64,000 nucleotides of DNA, taken from contig JBOZIK010000001.1 of assembly GCA_051453625.1 (NCBI GenBank), positions 107,284,941-107,348,940 of the forward strand, given 5' to 3'. The position numbers and the translations under genes were made by a program. Origin of the DNA: Welwitschia mirabilis. Lineage: Eukaryota; Gnetophyta; Gnetopsida; Welwitschiales. The notes beneath the pieces are model-generated. The model had not been told where the DNA came from, made no database searches, and worked only from the letters and a program-made list of their open reading frames with translations. How positions within the stretch are numbered: the stretch's first letter is position 1; each line of letters opens with the position of its first letter. Below are positions 44,954 through 56,241 of this stretch, in pieces.

Positions 44954-47069
44954 GTTAGTCCCTGACAAAGTAGGCGATCAGCTAGATTATGAGCTAATTT
45001 GACTAAGATAATTATCAACTAAAGCAATTGAATTTGAGTTCTATTTATCATATAGGAATGGATGTGAAAAATTCATTGATACAATACAATTACTACTGTA
45101 GTCATAAGCCCCCTACTTAAACACATCACAAGAGATCAAATAAATGTCATACATATAAACAAGTCATAGAATGAAACAGTGATAGTTCAGAAAAATGATA
45201 ATGTGTATGCATAAATTGAGAAAGTAATGATGAAACTGATGCATAAGATTAAGTAGTAATAATATCAAAGAATAATGTATGAAAAGTCCATTACTATTTT
45301 CTATAAGGGCAAAGTACAAGAGTAACTATGGCATTCTTTTTCTCTAAATGATCTGAAACATAACTGTTGGAAAATTAGTGAGTGTGCTATTATGCTTTTG
45401 CTAAATGAATTCCATGAAATGTATTTAAGTAACATGAAATCATATCAAACAACTCATCATTAATATGTATCATAAAAGCTCAAAGTGATCCCTTAACATT
45501 TAAAAATGAAAAATTTTTACTTAAAATCTTAGAAGAAAGCTCAGAGAGTTGTCCTGTTCTTACCCCCCAAACAAGAAAAATAAGCATCCTAGATTACACA
45601 AAATAAAAAGAATAACTGTCATTCCCTCTGTCATGGGGATGATGACTGTGAGACGACAATGCTCAAAATAAGGTGTTTGGATAAATTAGAATAATTCCAT
45701 AAAAATCTGACAGCAAGAAAGTAGTGAAAAAATAGCAGAAAGAATAGAAAGATGATAAATAGTGAAGAAATATCTAGAAACGCATGGACAAGTTGAAAGA
45801 AGCTCATGAGACATAAGAATGGATGAAGTAGAAGAAAGAAATGATTCAAAAGTATTCCTCCAAGGTGTCCTAAAATTCATAAGTGTTCAAAATCTATAAG
45901 TGGATGTATGCAAAACCATAAAACCACATAGAAAGACATTAGTATAAAACAAAAAGATCGCAACAATCAAAGTGAAAGAAATGCATCAATTAAAAGTGCT
46001 AAAAAGAAAGACAACTTATAAATAAAACATGTAAGTGAAAATAAAAAGATAACTAGAAAGCTATCAAATGATCAGGTTCTAATTATGATATGAAAAAAGA
46101 TACTGTAATGACTTTCAAAATTACAAACAAAACAACTAAGGAAAAACATAATGAAAATGGATAACTAGGAACATGGAGAAGATTTGCTTACCTACCCAAA
46201 AGTAATCCTTAGCAAAGTCCCTTGGAAAAAAATCATAAGTCACATGATAAGGGTGCATAATGTAATGTAAAAATTCATAAAGTTCCATTCAAATGGATAA
46301 TAATTATGATGATGTCAAGTATGTCTAATCTTATCAAATAATGAATGATAAGATAGAAATCTATTAAAACAAGAACTTACAAGCTATCATCTCAAAACAA
46401 TACTAGAATCTAGAAAAGTAAAGTGATCATGTGGAAGTACTATAAATAAATAAAAAAATAAGTTTAGAAAAACAAGCAATGCCTTTGATAACACTAAGAA
46501 CACCACTGATCTCATAGCCTCTAACTGCATTTTTATTTTTACCATGATAAGGAGAGTGTAACCACTGTCAGAGGAGTAAGGACCTATACAACATGACCAA
46601 CTGACCTCCTAGTGGAGTTCCTACAGCTATTATATCACAATACCAAAGGACCCTCTTGGGAATATTTACCCCGGTGTGCTTGTGGTAGGACATCATGAGG
46701 GCCACGTTTTAAGATATAACATAAAAGAGCATGGTCTTTATTTCTTTTCTTTTATTTCTTTCCTTTTTTTTTTGATACATAAATTCCACATGACCAAATA
46801 CTCATAAGGATAAAAATGAAGTGAGGAGATAGATAACAAGGAAGAACATGCTAAAACAACTAATTACTTACATCATTGAGAGAAAACAAAAGAACCAAGA
46901 TATCTTTCTTCAAAATGAAGTTCATAGACATATGAATGTCTGAAGATTGGATGAAGTTAATCTTATCATTTAAAATGCCTAAGTAAAATATTTACTAATT
47001 ATGNNNNNNNNNNNNNNNNNNNNNNNNNNNNNNNNNNNNNNNNNNNNNNNNNNNNNNNNNNNNNNNAAG
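44954..47069 (-). other. LARD-h copy C 3' non-coding region
   Basis: Minus-strand counterpart of 12,251-13,725. Shared blocks include 'gaggctatgagatcag' (near 46,515), 'gtcagttggtcatg' and the 'gtcctacc.caag.acac' block (near 46,680). One palindrome lies at 45,615-45,659. The small frames at 45,631-45,880 and 46,979-47,161 are not supported as genes. A 63-N gap occupies 47,004-47,066. Confidence 0.65.
45615..45659. repeat. Palindrome in LARD-h copy C 3' region
   Basis: ACTGTCATTCCCTCTGTCAT with GGGGATGATGACTGTGAGAC and GACAA after it: the same family, with both TGTCAT half-sites kept on the left side. Confidence 0.6.
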
Positions 47070-47235
47070 AATCGGCAAAAGAAGAATTTAGATAATGGCT
47101 GGGGAAAAATTCCAATACAAGTGCTTCTATCATGTTCAAGGTTAACCAATAGATATTTCAATGATTCTTAACCTTTTATCCATTAACTTCTGAATTTCTC
47201 ATGTATTTCAAGTTGGAAGTTTCAATAGAATTATT
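47070..47235 (-). pseudogene. Integrase C-terminal remnant, copy C
   Basis: On the minus strand a KVNG motif is followed by LNMIEALVLEFF, matching NGQRLK...INMIEALTLE of copy A. A frameshift separates the two parts. Confidence 0.5.
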
Positions 47236-47421
47236 GAAAATGTACTTTTTTTAAAGATAAGAACCTAATCATTGAGAAGTTCAACTAGTTGTGTAAACGT
47301 GCACTCAAGTATTGTATTTTTTGGAAAAATAATGAATAAACTAAATAGAAATCAATTGATGAAACATAAAGGATATGTAATCATTTTTGAGTAAAATCAA
47401 TGGGAGATAAAGAAAATAAAA

Positions 47422-47997
47422 NNNNNNNNNNNNNNNNNNNNNNNNNNNNNNNNNNNNNNNNNNNNNNNNNNNNNNNNNNNNNNNNNNNNNNNNNNNNNNN
47501 NNNNNNNNNNNNNNNNNNNNNNNNNNNNNNNNNNNNNNNNNNNNNNNNNNNNNNNNNNNNNNNNNNNNNNNNNNNNNNNNNNNNNNNNNNNNNNNNNNNN
47601 NNNNNNNNNNNNNNNNNNNNNNNNNNNNNNNNNNNNNNNNNNNNNNNNNNNNNNNNNNNNNNNNNNNNNNNNNNNNNNNNNNNNNNNNNNNNNNNNNNNN
47701 NNNNNNNNNNNNNNNNNNNNNNNNNNNNNNNNNNNNNNNNNNNNNNNNNNNNNNNNNNNNNNNNNNNNNNNNNNNNNNNNNNNNNNNNNNNNNNNNNNNN
47801 NNNNNNNNNNNNNNNNNNNNNNNNNNNNNNNNNNNNNNNNNNNNNNNNNNNNNNNNNNNNNNNNNNNNNNNNNNNNNNNNNNNNNNNNNNNNNNNNNNNN
47901 NNNNNNNNNNNNNNNNNNNNNNNNNNNNNNNNNNNNNNNNNNNNNNNNNNNNNNNNNNNNNNNNNNNNNNNNNNNNNNNNNNNNNNNNNNNNNNNNN
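47422..47997. other. Assembly gap (576 N)
   Basis: 576 N that hide the end of the LARD-h ORF in copy C and any palindromes there. Confidence 0.99.
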
Positions 47998-48009
47998 ATC
48001 TTTAAGGGA

Positions 48010-49300
48010 TTTTGAGAATGTGTAATAATATTGAGAAGCTCATTTAATTAAAAGCGTGGATTATCATCAAGAAGATAAGGCCTTCCTGAATGTAAAATTT
48101 CAAGATATTCTAAGTCAAACTTTTGATAAGAATAACTATTAAAAGTACAAGGTATAGTAGACTTGGGAGAAAAAGAATGAATTGTTACTTTAAAGATCAC
48201 ATGAATGCTTAAAACGAAGAGATTGAAAGACAAAATAAATAGACNNNNNNNNNNNNNNNNNNNNNNNNNNNNNNNNNNNNNNNNNNNNNNNNNNNNNNNN
48301 NNNNNNNNNNNNNNNNNNNNNNNNNNNNNNNNNNNNNNNNNNNNNNNNNNNNNNNNNNNNNNNNNNNNNNNNNNNNNNNNNNNNNNNNNNNNNNNNNNNN
48401 NNNNNNNNNNNNNNNNNNNNNNNNNNNNNNNNNNNNNNNNNNNNNNNNNNNNNNNNNNNNNNNNNNNNNNNNNNNNNNNNNNNNNNNNNNNNNNNNNNNN
48501 NNNNNNNNNNNNNNNNNNNNNNNNNNNNTTCACTAGTATCTATGTTATTAGTTGGTTGGATTATACTTTTATCATCATTGTTTGTGACTACATCTTCCTT
48601 CTTTTATTGAGAATTACTTTCATTCTATAAATGATTGGATTCATCAAAAAGATTTTCAAGAGATATAAGAGCATCATCTTCATCATTGATTGAAAGGTTT
48701 TCAGTTTTCTCATGATTGGATTCCTCATCTTGATTATCTAATAGTAAATAAATGGTAGATATATAATCTAATATCTTAACATAATCATCTAATGAATGGT
48801 CATATTCATCCCAATTATTAAAATATTAAGTTGTGGTATTATTGTATCCATTTTTCTTATCTCCTAATTAGTAGGATGTTAAAGTTTGATTTACAATTCC
48901 ATCTTTGAGTTGAAAGAAAGAATCATCATCATCTATGTTTTCTTTGTTTTTCTTAAGGTAAGATAAAGTAGGATAGTTGTGAGAATGTTGTGTTGTAAAA
49001 TATATTTGAATATGTAGTAGTAATTATTGCAAGTTTTTGACTAATTTTTCTAAGTTCTTAAAGGTGTTTTCTTGGTTCTTCATCATTTTACCAATTATTT
49101 CTCTTAATAAATATTTTTCTTCTTTGTAGTAGTTGATGGAAGATGGTTCTTCTTGGTAGTAATGTATGGAAGGTGATTGGGATTAATAAAAATAATTGTA
49201 AAAAGTTTGTCTAAATGAGGTAAAATCCCTAAGATATGGAGAATCTTCATCATCATGTCTATATGAGGATTGAAAAAAAGAGGGGAAAGAATGATGATAT
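48010..49300 (-). pseudogene. LARD-h conserved internal ORF, copy C
   Basis: Minus-strand peptide pieces match copies A and B: EYLEILHSGRPYLLDDNPRF at 48,048-48,110 (copy A EYLGNLN-GKPYLFDLNP), and a long acidic Asn/Asp-rich stretch at 48,530-48,960 with NWDEYDHSLDDYVKILDYI (copy B DEDDHSLNNDIKVLDYIPE). A 284-N gap (48,245-48,528) removes the middle. The reading is broken by stops. Three independent copies with the same protein-level landmarks argue that this was a real gene of the element. Product unknown. Confidence 0.55.
48245..48528. other. Assembly gap (284 N)
   Basis: 284 N inside the decayed LARD-h ORF; all open frames crossing it are artefacts. Confidence 0.99.
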
Positions 49301-49796
49301 CCCTCTTTTAGCAAAAAATTCTTGAAGTGTTTTCTAACTAATGTTGTCATCATTTTACAAATTTATTCTCCTTTCAAAAAGAAGTTCTGCAATGGTCCTT
49401 CTATTACTATTTATTGAATAAAGTAAGAAGAATAAAACAAGAGAACTTTAATTCAATATGGTAAGAAAGATAAGTATGAAGATTAAGTTTCCTTCTCTTA
49501 GATGTTTCATTATTTGAAATTGCTATTTCTTAACACTCAAAAGATGTGAAATTCTTATTACCAATTGACTACAAAGAGAAAAGAAAATGTAATTTTGAAA
49601 TAGAAAAAAGAAATCCCAGAATTTGTGTACCTGTGTTATGAATACCTAGATTTTTGTTTTGAAGTAGAATGATTATTTTTTTGATACTTTTATTAGTCAA
49701 GTTCTCCACCAGCTAATATTTCATCTTTCCACCAAAATTCTTTATATTATTGCATGCACAAATAGTAAATAGAAATAGGAATTAAATGCAATGAAC

Positions 49797-50046
49797 TATC
49801 ATCCACCTGGTTGTGGGGACGATAGGGGGAACAAAGATCACAAAAAAACTAAACTCTAAAAACCTCAGAAAAGAAAGATTACTAAAACTAGGACTATCAT
49901 CTAGACTGTCGTGTGAACAACAGATAGGATGACAGTACATTTATTACTAAATTATAAGAAGAAGAAACATTGCAAAAATAGAAAATAAATTTAAAATTTC
50001 AGAACTATCATGCCTTGTGTCATCAAGATGACAGAGAGAACAATAG
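49797..50046. repeat. Three leader palindromes of LARD-h copy C
   Basis: At 49,797-49,837, 49,893-49,936 and 50,004-50,046, between the primer site and the internal ORF on the minus strand, mirroring the trio at 9,180-9,411. Their spacing is about 100 bases in both copies. Confidence 0.75.
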
Positions 50047-50201
50047 GGTCCCTAAAAAAACTATGTAAAATAAAATTTGAAAGTAATAAATCTACCTTAA
50101 ATTATACTAGAAATACAACATTAATTTAAATAAATAACTTGAGTAAAAAGATTTAAGATACTTATCTAGTTAATGATAATCCTCTTAGCTCCTTGTGACC
50201 T

Positions 50202-50219
50202 TCCCTGGTAATAGTTCCA
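50202..50219 (-). other. Primer-binding site, tRNA-Asp type (LARD-h copy C)
   Basis: Minus strand TGGAACTATTACCAGGGA, 3 nt after the LTR end as in copy B; 12 of 18 positions match TGGCGCCGTTGCCGGGGA. Confidence 0.65.
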
Positions 50220-50819
50220 AAATGATGTGATGTTAATTTATGCAATCTTGAAGTCCTTTAGGTAAACCTATAAATCATATGCAAAAAACACATGCTCGTA
50301 TATATGGGAGTTAACTTGTTGTAACCTAGTGAAGGAACTAGGCTCAGAGTTAGAGAATTGATTTTCAAAGGTAGGTTTTGGTCTTTTATCTTTTATTGCC
50401 TAAAAGTAAATAATATAGTAAATGTAATGCAAGATGAATGGAGATGAAATGCAAGTGAATAAAAATGGAAATGAATTGTATTCTCTTGGTTCCTAATGCT
50501 TCTGTTACAAGGACTAGCTCCTAGCCTTTCTATCACAAAAACTATCTTCTCTATAACTTATATCAATTAAGAAGAGCATTCAACTAATCCTTAACCGATA
50601 TAAACTATGAGATCTACTAAGTAGAATATGAAATATGAAATATGGAATTGAAATGCAAATCTAAATTAATCAAGGTCAACCTTAACAAAGTTATGCTCAT
50701 GATCTAAGTAAATCATAGAACTATCACCTACTATAAACAACTTAAACCACAAAGGACATTCACAGAATTGAATTAAAAATAGTAATTATATTAATTCAAA
50801 AGAAATTTACATCCATTTA

Positions 50820-51454
50820 NNNNNNNNNNNNNNNNNNNNNNNNNNNNNNNNNNNNNNNNNNNNNNNNNNNNNNNNNNNNNNNNNNNNNNNNNNNNNNNNN
50901 NNNNNNNNNNNNNNNNNNNNNNNNNNNNNNNNNNNNNNNNNNNNNNNNNNNNNNNNNNNNNNNNNNNNNNNNNNNNNNNNNNNNNNNNNNNNNNNNNNNN
51001 NNNNNNNNNNNNNNNNNNNNNNNNNNNNNNNNNNNNNNNNNNNNNNNNNNNNNNNNNNNNNNNNNNNNNNNNNNNNNNNNNNNNNNNNNNNNNNNNNNNN
51101 NNNNNNNNNNNNNNNNNNNNNNNNNNNNNNNNNNNNNNNNNNNNNNNNNNNNNNNNNNNNNNNNNNNNNNNNNNNNNNNNNNNNNNNNNNNNNNNNNNNN
51201 NNNNNNNNNNNNNNNNNNNNNNNNNNNNNNNNNNNNNNNNNNNNNNNNNNNNNNNNNNNNNNNNNNNNNNNNNNNNNNNNNNNNNNNNNNNNNNNNNNNN
51301 NNNNNNNNNNNNNNNNNNNNNNNNNNNNNNNNNNNNNNNNNNNNNNNNNNNNNNNNNNNNNNNNNNNNNNNNNNNNNNNNNNNNNNNNNNNNNNNNNNNN
51401 NNNNNNNNNNNNNNNNNNNNNNNNNNNNNNNNNNNNNNNNNNNNNNNNNNNNNN
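50820..51454. other. Assembly gap (635 N) between overlapping contig ends
   Basis: About 68 bases before the gap (50,751-50,819, starting 'aaaggacattcacag') recur directly after it (51,455-51,521). The 3' LTR copy has this sequence once and no gap (33,727-33,795). Confidence 0.95.
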
Positions 51455-51668
51455 AAAGGACATTCACAGAATTGAAATAAAAATAGTAATTATATTAATT
51501 CAAAAGAAATTTACATCCATTTACAATAGAATAATAGCACCTCAATGGAAGAGACTCAACATAACACCAAGAAAACCCCTTTATCAAGTGAATGGATGAA
51601 CCTCTTATTCTTCAAGCTTCTGTCACAATTCAAGTATAAAAATGGACTGAAAGTGAAGGAGGATAGGG

Positions 51669-51676
51669 TATTTATA
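51669..51676 (-). promoter_or_regulatory. Likely TATA box, LARD-h copy C 5' LTR
   Basis: TATAAATA on the minus strand, about 120 bp after the last U3 palindrome, as in copy B. Confidence 0.55.
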
Positions 51677-52293
51677 ATTTTACAATAAAAGTTCTAGAAC
51701 CATAATCCTAGGTATTGGTGAAGAAAACCCTAACAACCCACATGGGTTATTTATCCCCATTTACAATAATACTTATTTCAAAACATGTAAAATTAGTTAT
51801 TGTTCTGACTGTCCTGGGGATGACCATGCGGACGACACCATGTGTCACCTACTTCCATGTGTTCCATGTGCTGTCGTCAGCCCTGCGGTTTATCTTTTCA
51901 TGTTACTGATGTCGTCGTCCTGCCTGTTGTATGGATGACATAGGTAACGACACCTCTGTATACTTCATGTGCTACATGTATTGTCATGTGATACCATGTC
52001 ATGTTGGATAGTAGTGTTGTCGTCCCCTTGGTCATGTGGATGACAGAGGGGATGATACATCTCCTAAGCTCCTCAAGTAGAGTAAATCAATCTTCTTCAC
52101 CATTAGTCTTCCTTTAATACGATGAGTGTTTAAACATGCCTAAAATACCTCTAAATATTCCAAGAATTATATGTCTCCATGATCATCTTGTTGTCTTCTT
52201 CATAATTAGTAGAATTGCGTCTAAACCTATATAAATGTCCTACAAAAGTACTACAAATACACCATTAAATTATTACAAATTGGCATCGCAATA

Positions 52294-53185
52294 GATATAA
52301 AGGCCATGTGTTAAACTCATTATGATAATTTTTACCTAAAACAAGAAGATAAAGAATCTATCTAAAGCTACATGATAAACTTTATAACTAACACCTACCA
52401 CTAGAAGCCAAAGGCTTCCAATTACCTCTACTTCGTACTCACCTATAAAGGGATCTTATGCTTTATTACTTAAAAAACTTTGGTTGGCTAATGTAGTGAA
52501 AATTCTTATAGGATCATAGTCAACATAGCTTTCTAAGCACCTCCTTTAGAAGTGGACTTATTCTGAGGCTAGTTCGAGGAGTTTGTATTAGTCTCATCTT
52601 CTTCCTTTAATATAATGTATTTTCTTGATTTAATGATAGAGCAGTTATTTATTTTTTATTTTGAATCATAAGTAGCCTTGTAATTGTAATACTTAAGTGA
52701 TACTACACTATTAAGTTTTATTAATAGTAAAGCTAATTCTTTAAATTAGCTTATTAGTTGTAGTTATTTTTATTTAATGGATTTTAAGTACATGATTCTT
52801 ACTTTTCATGATTATGAAAGGTTTATAAAGGATGAAAGTAACTATTAAATTTGCCAACACTCATGTGATAAATGATACTATGTCATCATAACTCAAGCTA
52901 TCATGCCTTGATAATTTAAGCTTTGTTTTAGAAAATTATAGGATGCTATTAGAGTGACAGAGTGATGTTGGACAAGTTGAGCTAAACCTTTGGAGCTCAT
53001 TTATTTCCTTACCTCATTGATTGATTTCATTATGAATATCAACTCTTTGATTTTATTTGTTTTGATTTCATTATAAGTTTGATAATTTTTTATTACTTCT
53101 ATTAAGATTTACCTCAATTATCTCTAATAAAGAAGAATATTATTTACTAGCCTAGTTTATTTTAAGTCAACTATGCTAACTAACA
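52294..53185 (+). repeat. LTR of Athila element 2, right part
   Basis: Continues the LTR broken at 33,231. The first bases ('gatataaaggccatgtgtta') align with 30,193-30,230 in Athila 1. TATAAAGG lies at 52,444-52,451. It ends at CTAACA, 9 nt before the primer site. Confidence 0.85.
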
Positions 53186-53194
53186 AATTGATTT

Positions 53195-53212
53195 TAGTGC
53201 CATTGCTAGGGA
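53195..53212 (+). other. Primer-binding site, tRNA-Asp type (Athila 2)
   Basis: TAGTGCCATTGCTAGGGA; all five differences from TGGCGCCGTTGCCGGGGA are transitions. Confidence 0.75.
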
Positions 53213-53999
53213 TAATAACATAGCAGATTATCAGGATAAGCATAAATTTTATTTATTTTAATTTTATTTTTTAGTTTAGTTTTTAATTTTTTAGCATTTT
53301 TAGTCATTGATGTTGATCCTTTCTAGTGATACCTAAATTAGTTCTTTATCTTGTAAGTGTTTCTTTCATTTTCTATTCTTTGTAATGGTGGGTACTTATT
53401 TGTTTCTAATGGTTCTCAAACTAGTCCCTTTTAGAGTTTTTTTTTTCTTTTTTCCTCTAATTTAAAAAGCATTTTCATATCAGATATTTTGTATTATAGG
53501 TTTAACGAGTTCTTTATAGGTCATAAAAGTGAAGTACTAATATCAAACTAATCCTTTTTCTTTTCTTTTATTTTTACTTCTATAGAATTTTATTTTAGTA
53601 GTTAGTTGTCTTTCTAATGCATTTATATATTTTATATTAAAAATTTTTAAAAAGAGAAAAAGGTATTTAGGGTTTATTTTCATTAAGTTTCATTCTTGAG
53701 TTTTTTATTATTTTGAATTTAAATGAGGTTTTTTTGAAATCCTACCACTTAAAATGTCTTGTATATATCTTGTGAGCCTTTGAACCTTTTTCCAAAATGT
53801 AACTCTTAAAACAATTAGCAATATTGCCTTTCTTAACTAGTCTCACTGGCCCTTATATAAATAACTTTTATAACTTAAGCTAAGATCTTTGTAAACCATT
53901 ATAAACCTATCTACTTTTAGGATTCCCTTTAAAACTTATTTAAGACTTGTATGCATTAGATCTGTGATGAATTATTTTACATAATTAGAGTACCTTCTA
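53213..53999 (+). other. Athila 2 leader
   Basis: AT-rich leader with the 'ctagtgatacctaaatt' and 'ggtgggtacttattt' blocks shared with the other Athila copies. No gene. Confidence 0.5.
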
Positions 54000-55143
54000 A
54001 TGAAAATATGGACCCTAACACTAGTAGAAATGAAGAACACAGACCACCATTTAGAAACTAGTCTTATGAAGAAACTTATGGAGAATAATATTTCTAATAA
54101 CTAAATCTAAATTTCCAAATATTTCTTTCAGCATCTTTTCAATAATAACACATCCTTATTAAATAAAGAATTACTAGAAAAGCTACACGCCTATTACCTT
54201 AATCAATAAATAGCCTAGAAACCTAGCATGTCATATATCCAATTCAACTTTCCCAATAATGCCCTAGGAAAACCCTTCAAAATTATTTATAAACCTAATG
54301 CTTAGAATCCCTATTGTATATAGTCCAACCACCAATATCGTGTATACTAGATTTTAAGCCTTTCATCATTTAGTTATTACCCCATTTCCTTGATTGAGAA
54401 TTGGAAGATTTCTACCTTTATTTGAAAGAATTCAAGTGCATGCTATCCATCTTATCATAGTTTTCCAACACTACAAATGCCCTTCGACCTATCCTTTTCT
54501 TGTTCTTCCTTAAAGAAAAAGCTAAACCCTAGCTCTACATTCTTAAACCTCTATTAATTGGGACTTGAGTTAATCTTAATAAAGCTTTTATCTTAAGGTT
54601 TTTCTTAAATTATAAAACCAATGCTTTAAGATAAGAGATCATGAACTATCAATAGAAATACCACAAGACATTCTCACAAATCTTAAAGAGGTATAAGAAA
54701 CTACTTCAAAAATTTTTGCAACATAGATTTATGCCAAGTAGAGTAATTAGCCTTTTTTCATAATGCATTTTCATCAATTAACAGGAAATTAGTTGAAATA
54801 ATGAATAGGAATAGTTTCTTAAATTTTCCCTTAGATGATGTTTGGGACTACCTTAAATTAGTAGCCAAAAGTTTTAGAATCTAATAGAAACTACTTGAAC
54901 CATTTGGATCCTAGCATTTTGTTTGTCAACTATTATTTTTAGAGTACCTAATAATTTTGAGGTTAATAGCAAAATAGATGAGCTGTCAAGTAGAGTAAAA
55001 TACCTTTCCAACTCACTTAAACCTTCAACCTCTAAACTTGAGTGCTTAATCTACTATATATACTATCATGAAATAGCTAAGTTTCCTTCCATACTACTAT
55101 TTTAAAATATAGTAAATTATAAGTTAATACCATAGGATACCAT
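54000..55143 (+). pseudogene. Athila 2 gag, cut by the copia element
   Basis: Peptides in order: FYLYLKEFKCMLSIL near 54,410, ILFLFFLKEKAKP near 54,500, FLNYKTNALR near 54,605, and LKRYKKLLQKF near 54,690. Then comes the open frame 54,923-55,105 (NNFEVNSKIDELSSRVKYL). The knuckle at about 55,041-55,083 keeps the first Cys and the His but has lost the other two Cys. These are the Athila gag landmarks. The sequence is interrupted at 55,149 by the copia 3' LTR. The rest of the element should lie beyond the right edge of the window. Confidence 0.75.
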
Positions 55144-55148
55144 CTGTA

Positions 55149-56222
55149 TGTTAGGACTAGCTATCCTAGAGGGGAGGGATGAATAGCATAGGTGAGATAA
55201 ATATTTTGTAATTTAATGACTTAACAATTTCTATGCATAATTTACTCTATCTATATATTATCCACATTCTAATTCCAATTCAATAGTTATGGCAATTTAA
55301 GTAATTACGTAAGGATATAATAACTTAAGCTTATAAACTTTACTTAAATAGATAAAACAATTAAGCATAAGAAAATAGAAAATAAGCTTATTTTCCTTAT
55401 TACCAATGCATCATCCAAATGCACATCAATGGGAATTTATTCTTGTCCTTCATCAATATTTTCAAATAATCCTCATCCTTAAGTCTAAGTCAACTCTTTC
55501 ACTTAATGTTACAATTGAGTGTAAATAGATATGAGAAAGATTGAAGTATAATTAAGAGAGAATGGTGATAATTCAACTACAATATTGATGTGATAAAAGT
55601 TCATACAAGAATGTTTATAGCTATTATAGGGTACATATCTCAAAGATATAACTATTGGCATACTTGAAAATGACTAGTTTACTTCCTTATATGAAGTTTC
55701 AATGGTTGTTAATAGTCTATAATGGCTATTTTCCCCTTATTTATTATCCTAATAATTGACCCCTTTAAAGTGGTAATTGATCCCTCATCTTACATTGGTC
55801 TGCTAAGATAGGATTAGAGTTTGGAATTTGACTATAGATCTAAAGCTAATTGACCATAAGCATAATGTTTGCATTCCATGTATTGGTGATTAACCCTTTC
55901 AGATAAATGGTTAACCTAGTTGGTTGACCTCTTTTACACAAGTAGTTAACCCCTTATTGTCTTGGTTAATTTTGTGCAGTCATTATATAGTCAACCCCTT
56001 GAAGAATTTCGGTCAACCACCTAAACATTTTTTGCTAGTTTAATTATTTTTTAAGTCATGATGTGCCTATTGTTTAGTTTGAGTTCATTGTGACTTTCTT
56101 GTAATCATACTTATGCTCTAGATTCACTTTAATGCCATTCAGTATTGGCCTATAAATACTTTTATTTTATTAGTTTACAACATAGTATTTGATGTGTTAT
56201 TAATAAGCAACTTATAAGTGCA
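55149..56222 (-). repeat. 3' LTR of the copia element
   Basis: Minus strand from TGCACTTATAAG (after the polypurine tract) to AGTCCTAACA. Between 55,745 and 56,030 it carries many GGTTGACC/GGTTAACC-like short motifs, a habit of SIRE-type LTRs. About 1,074 bp; the start is certain to a few bases. Confidence 0.75.
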
Positions 56223-56227
56223 ATAAT

Positions 56228-56241
56228 ACCCCCCTTTATCA
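56228..56241 (-). other. Polypurine tract of the copia element
   Basis: Minus strand GATAAAGGGGGGT just before the LTR, preceded by 'ttgtcattaat', the usual copia arrangement. Confidence 0.75.

Larger units (their letters stand above)
33232..52293 (-). mobile_element. LARD-h copy C, full-length, minus strand, with a CACTA inserted in its 3' LTR
   Basis: Read on the minus strand: 5' LTR 52,293-50,223, primer site 50,219-50,202, leader palindromes, decayed internal ORF, integrase-tail remnant, polypurine tract 44,953-44,935, 3' LTR from 44,934, interrupted by a CACTA transposon (44,352-33,989) and ending at 33,232. The flanking target site is gatac at 33,227-33,231 and gatat at 52,294-52,298, a 4/5 match with one transition. 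The split host sequence is an Athila LTR that reads continuously once the insert is ignored. Its LTRs (about 1.34 kb) are longer than those of copy B and carry three palindromes instead of two, so this is a different subfamily. Confidence 0.85.
50223..52293 (-). repeat. 5' LTR of LARD-h copy C
   Basis: Minus strand from TATTGCGATGCC (family TGTTGYGATGC) to CACATCA. U3 palindromes lie at 52,016-52,057, 51,909-51,952 and 51,798-51,838, then TATAAATA at 51,676-51,669. It contains a 635-N gap (50,820-51,454) that is probably spurious. Without the gap and its flanking overlap the LTR is about 1.37 kb, close to the 1.34 kb of the 3' LTR. Confidence 0.85.
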
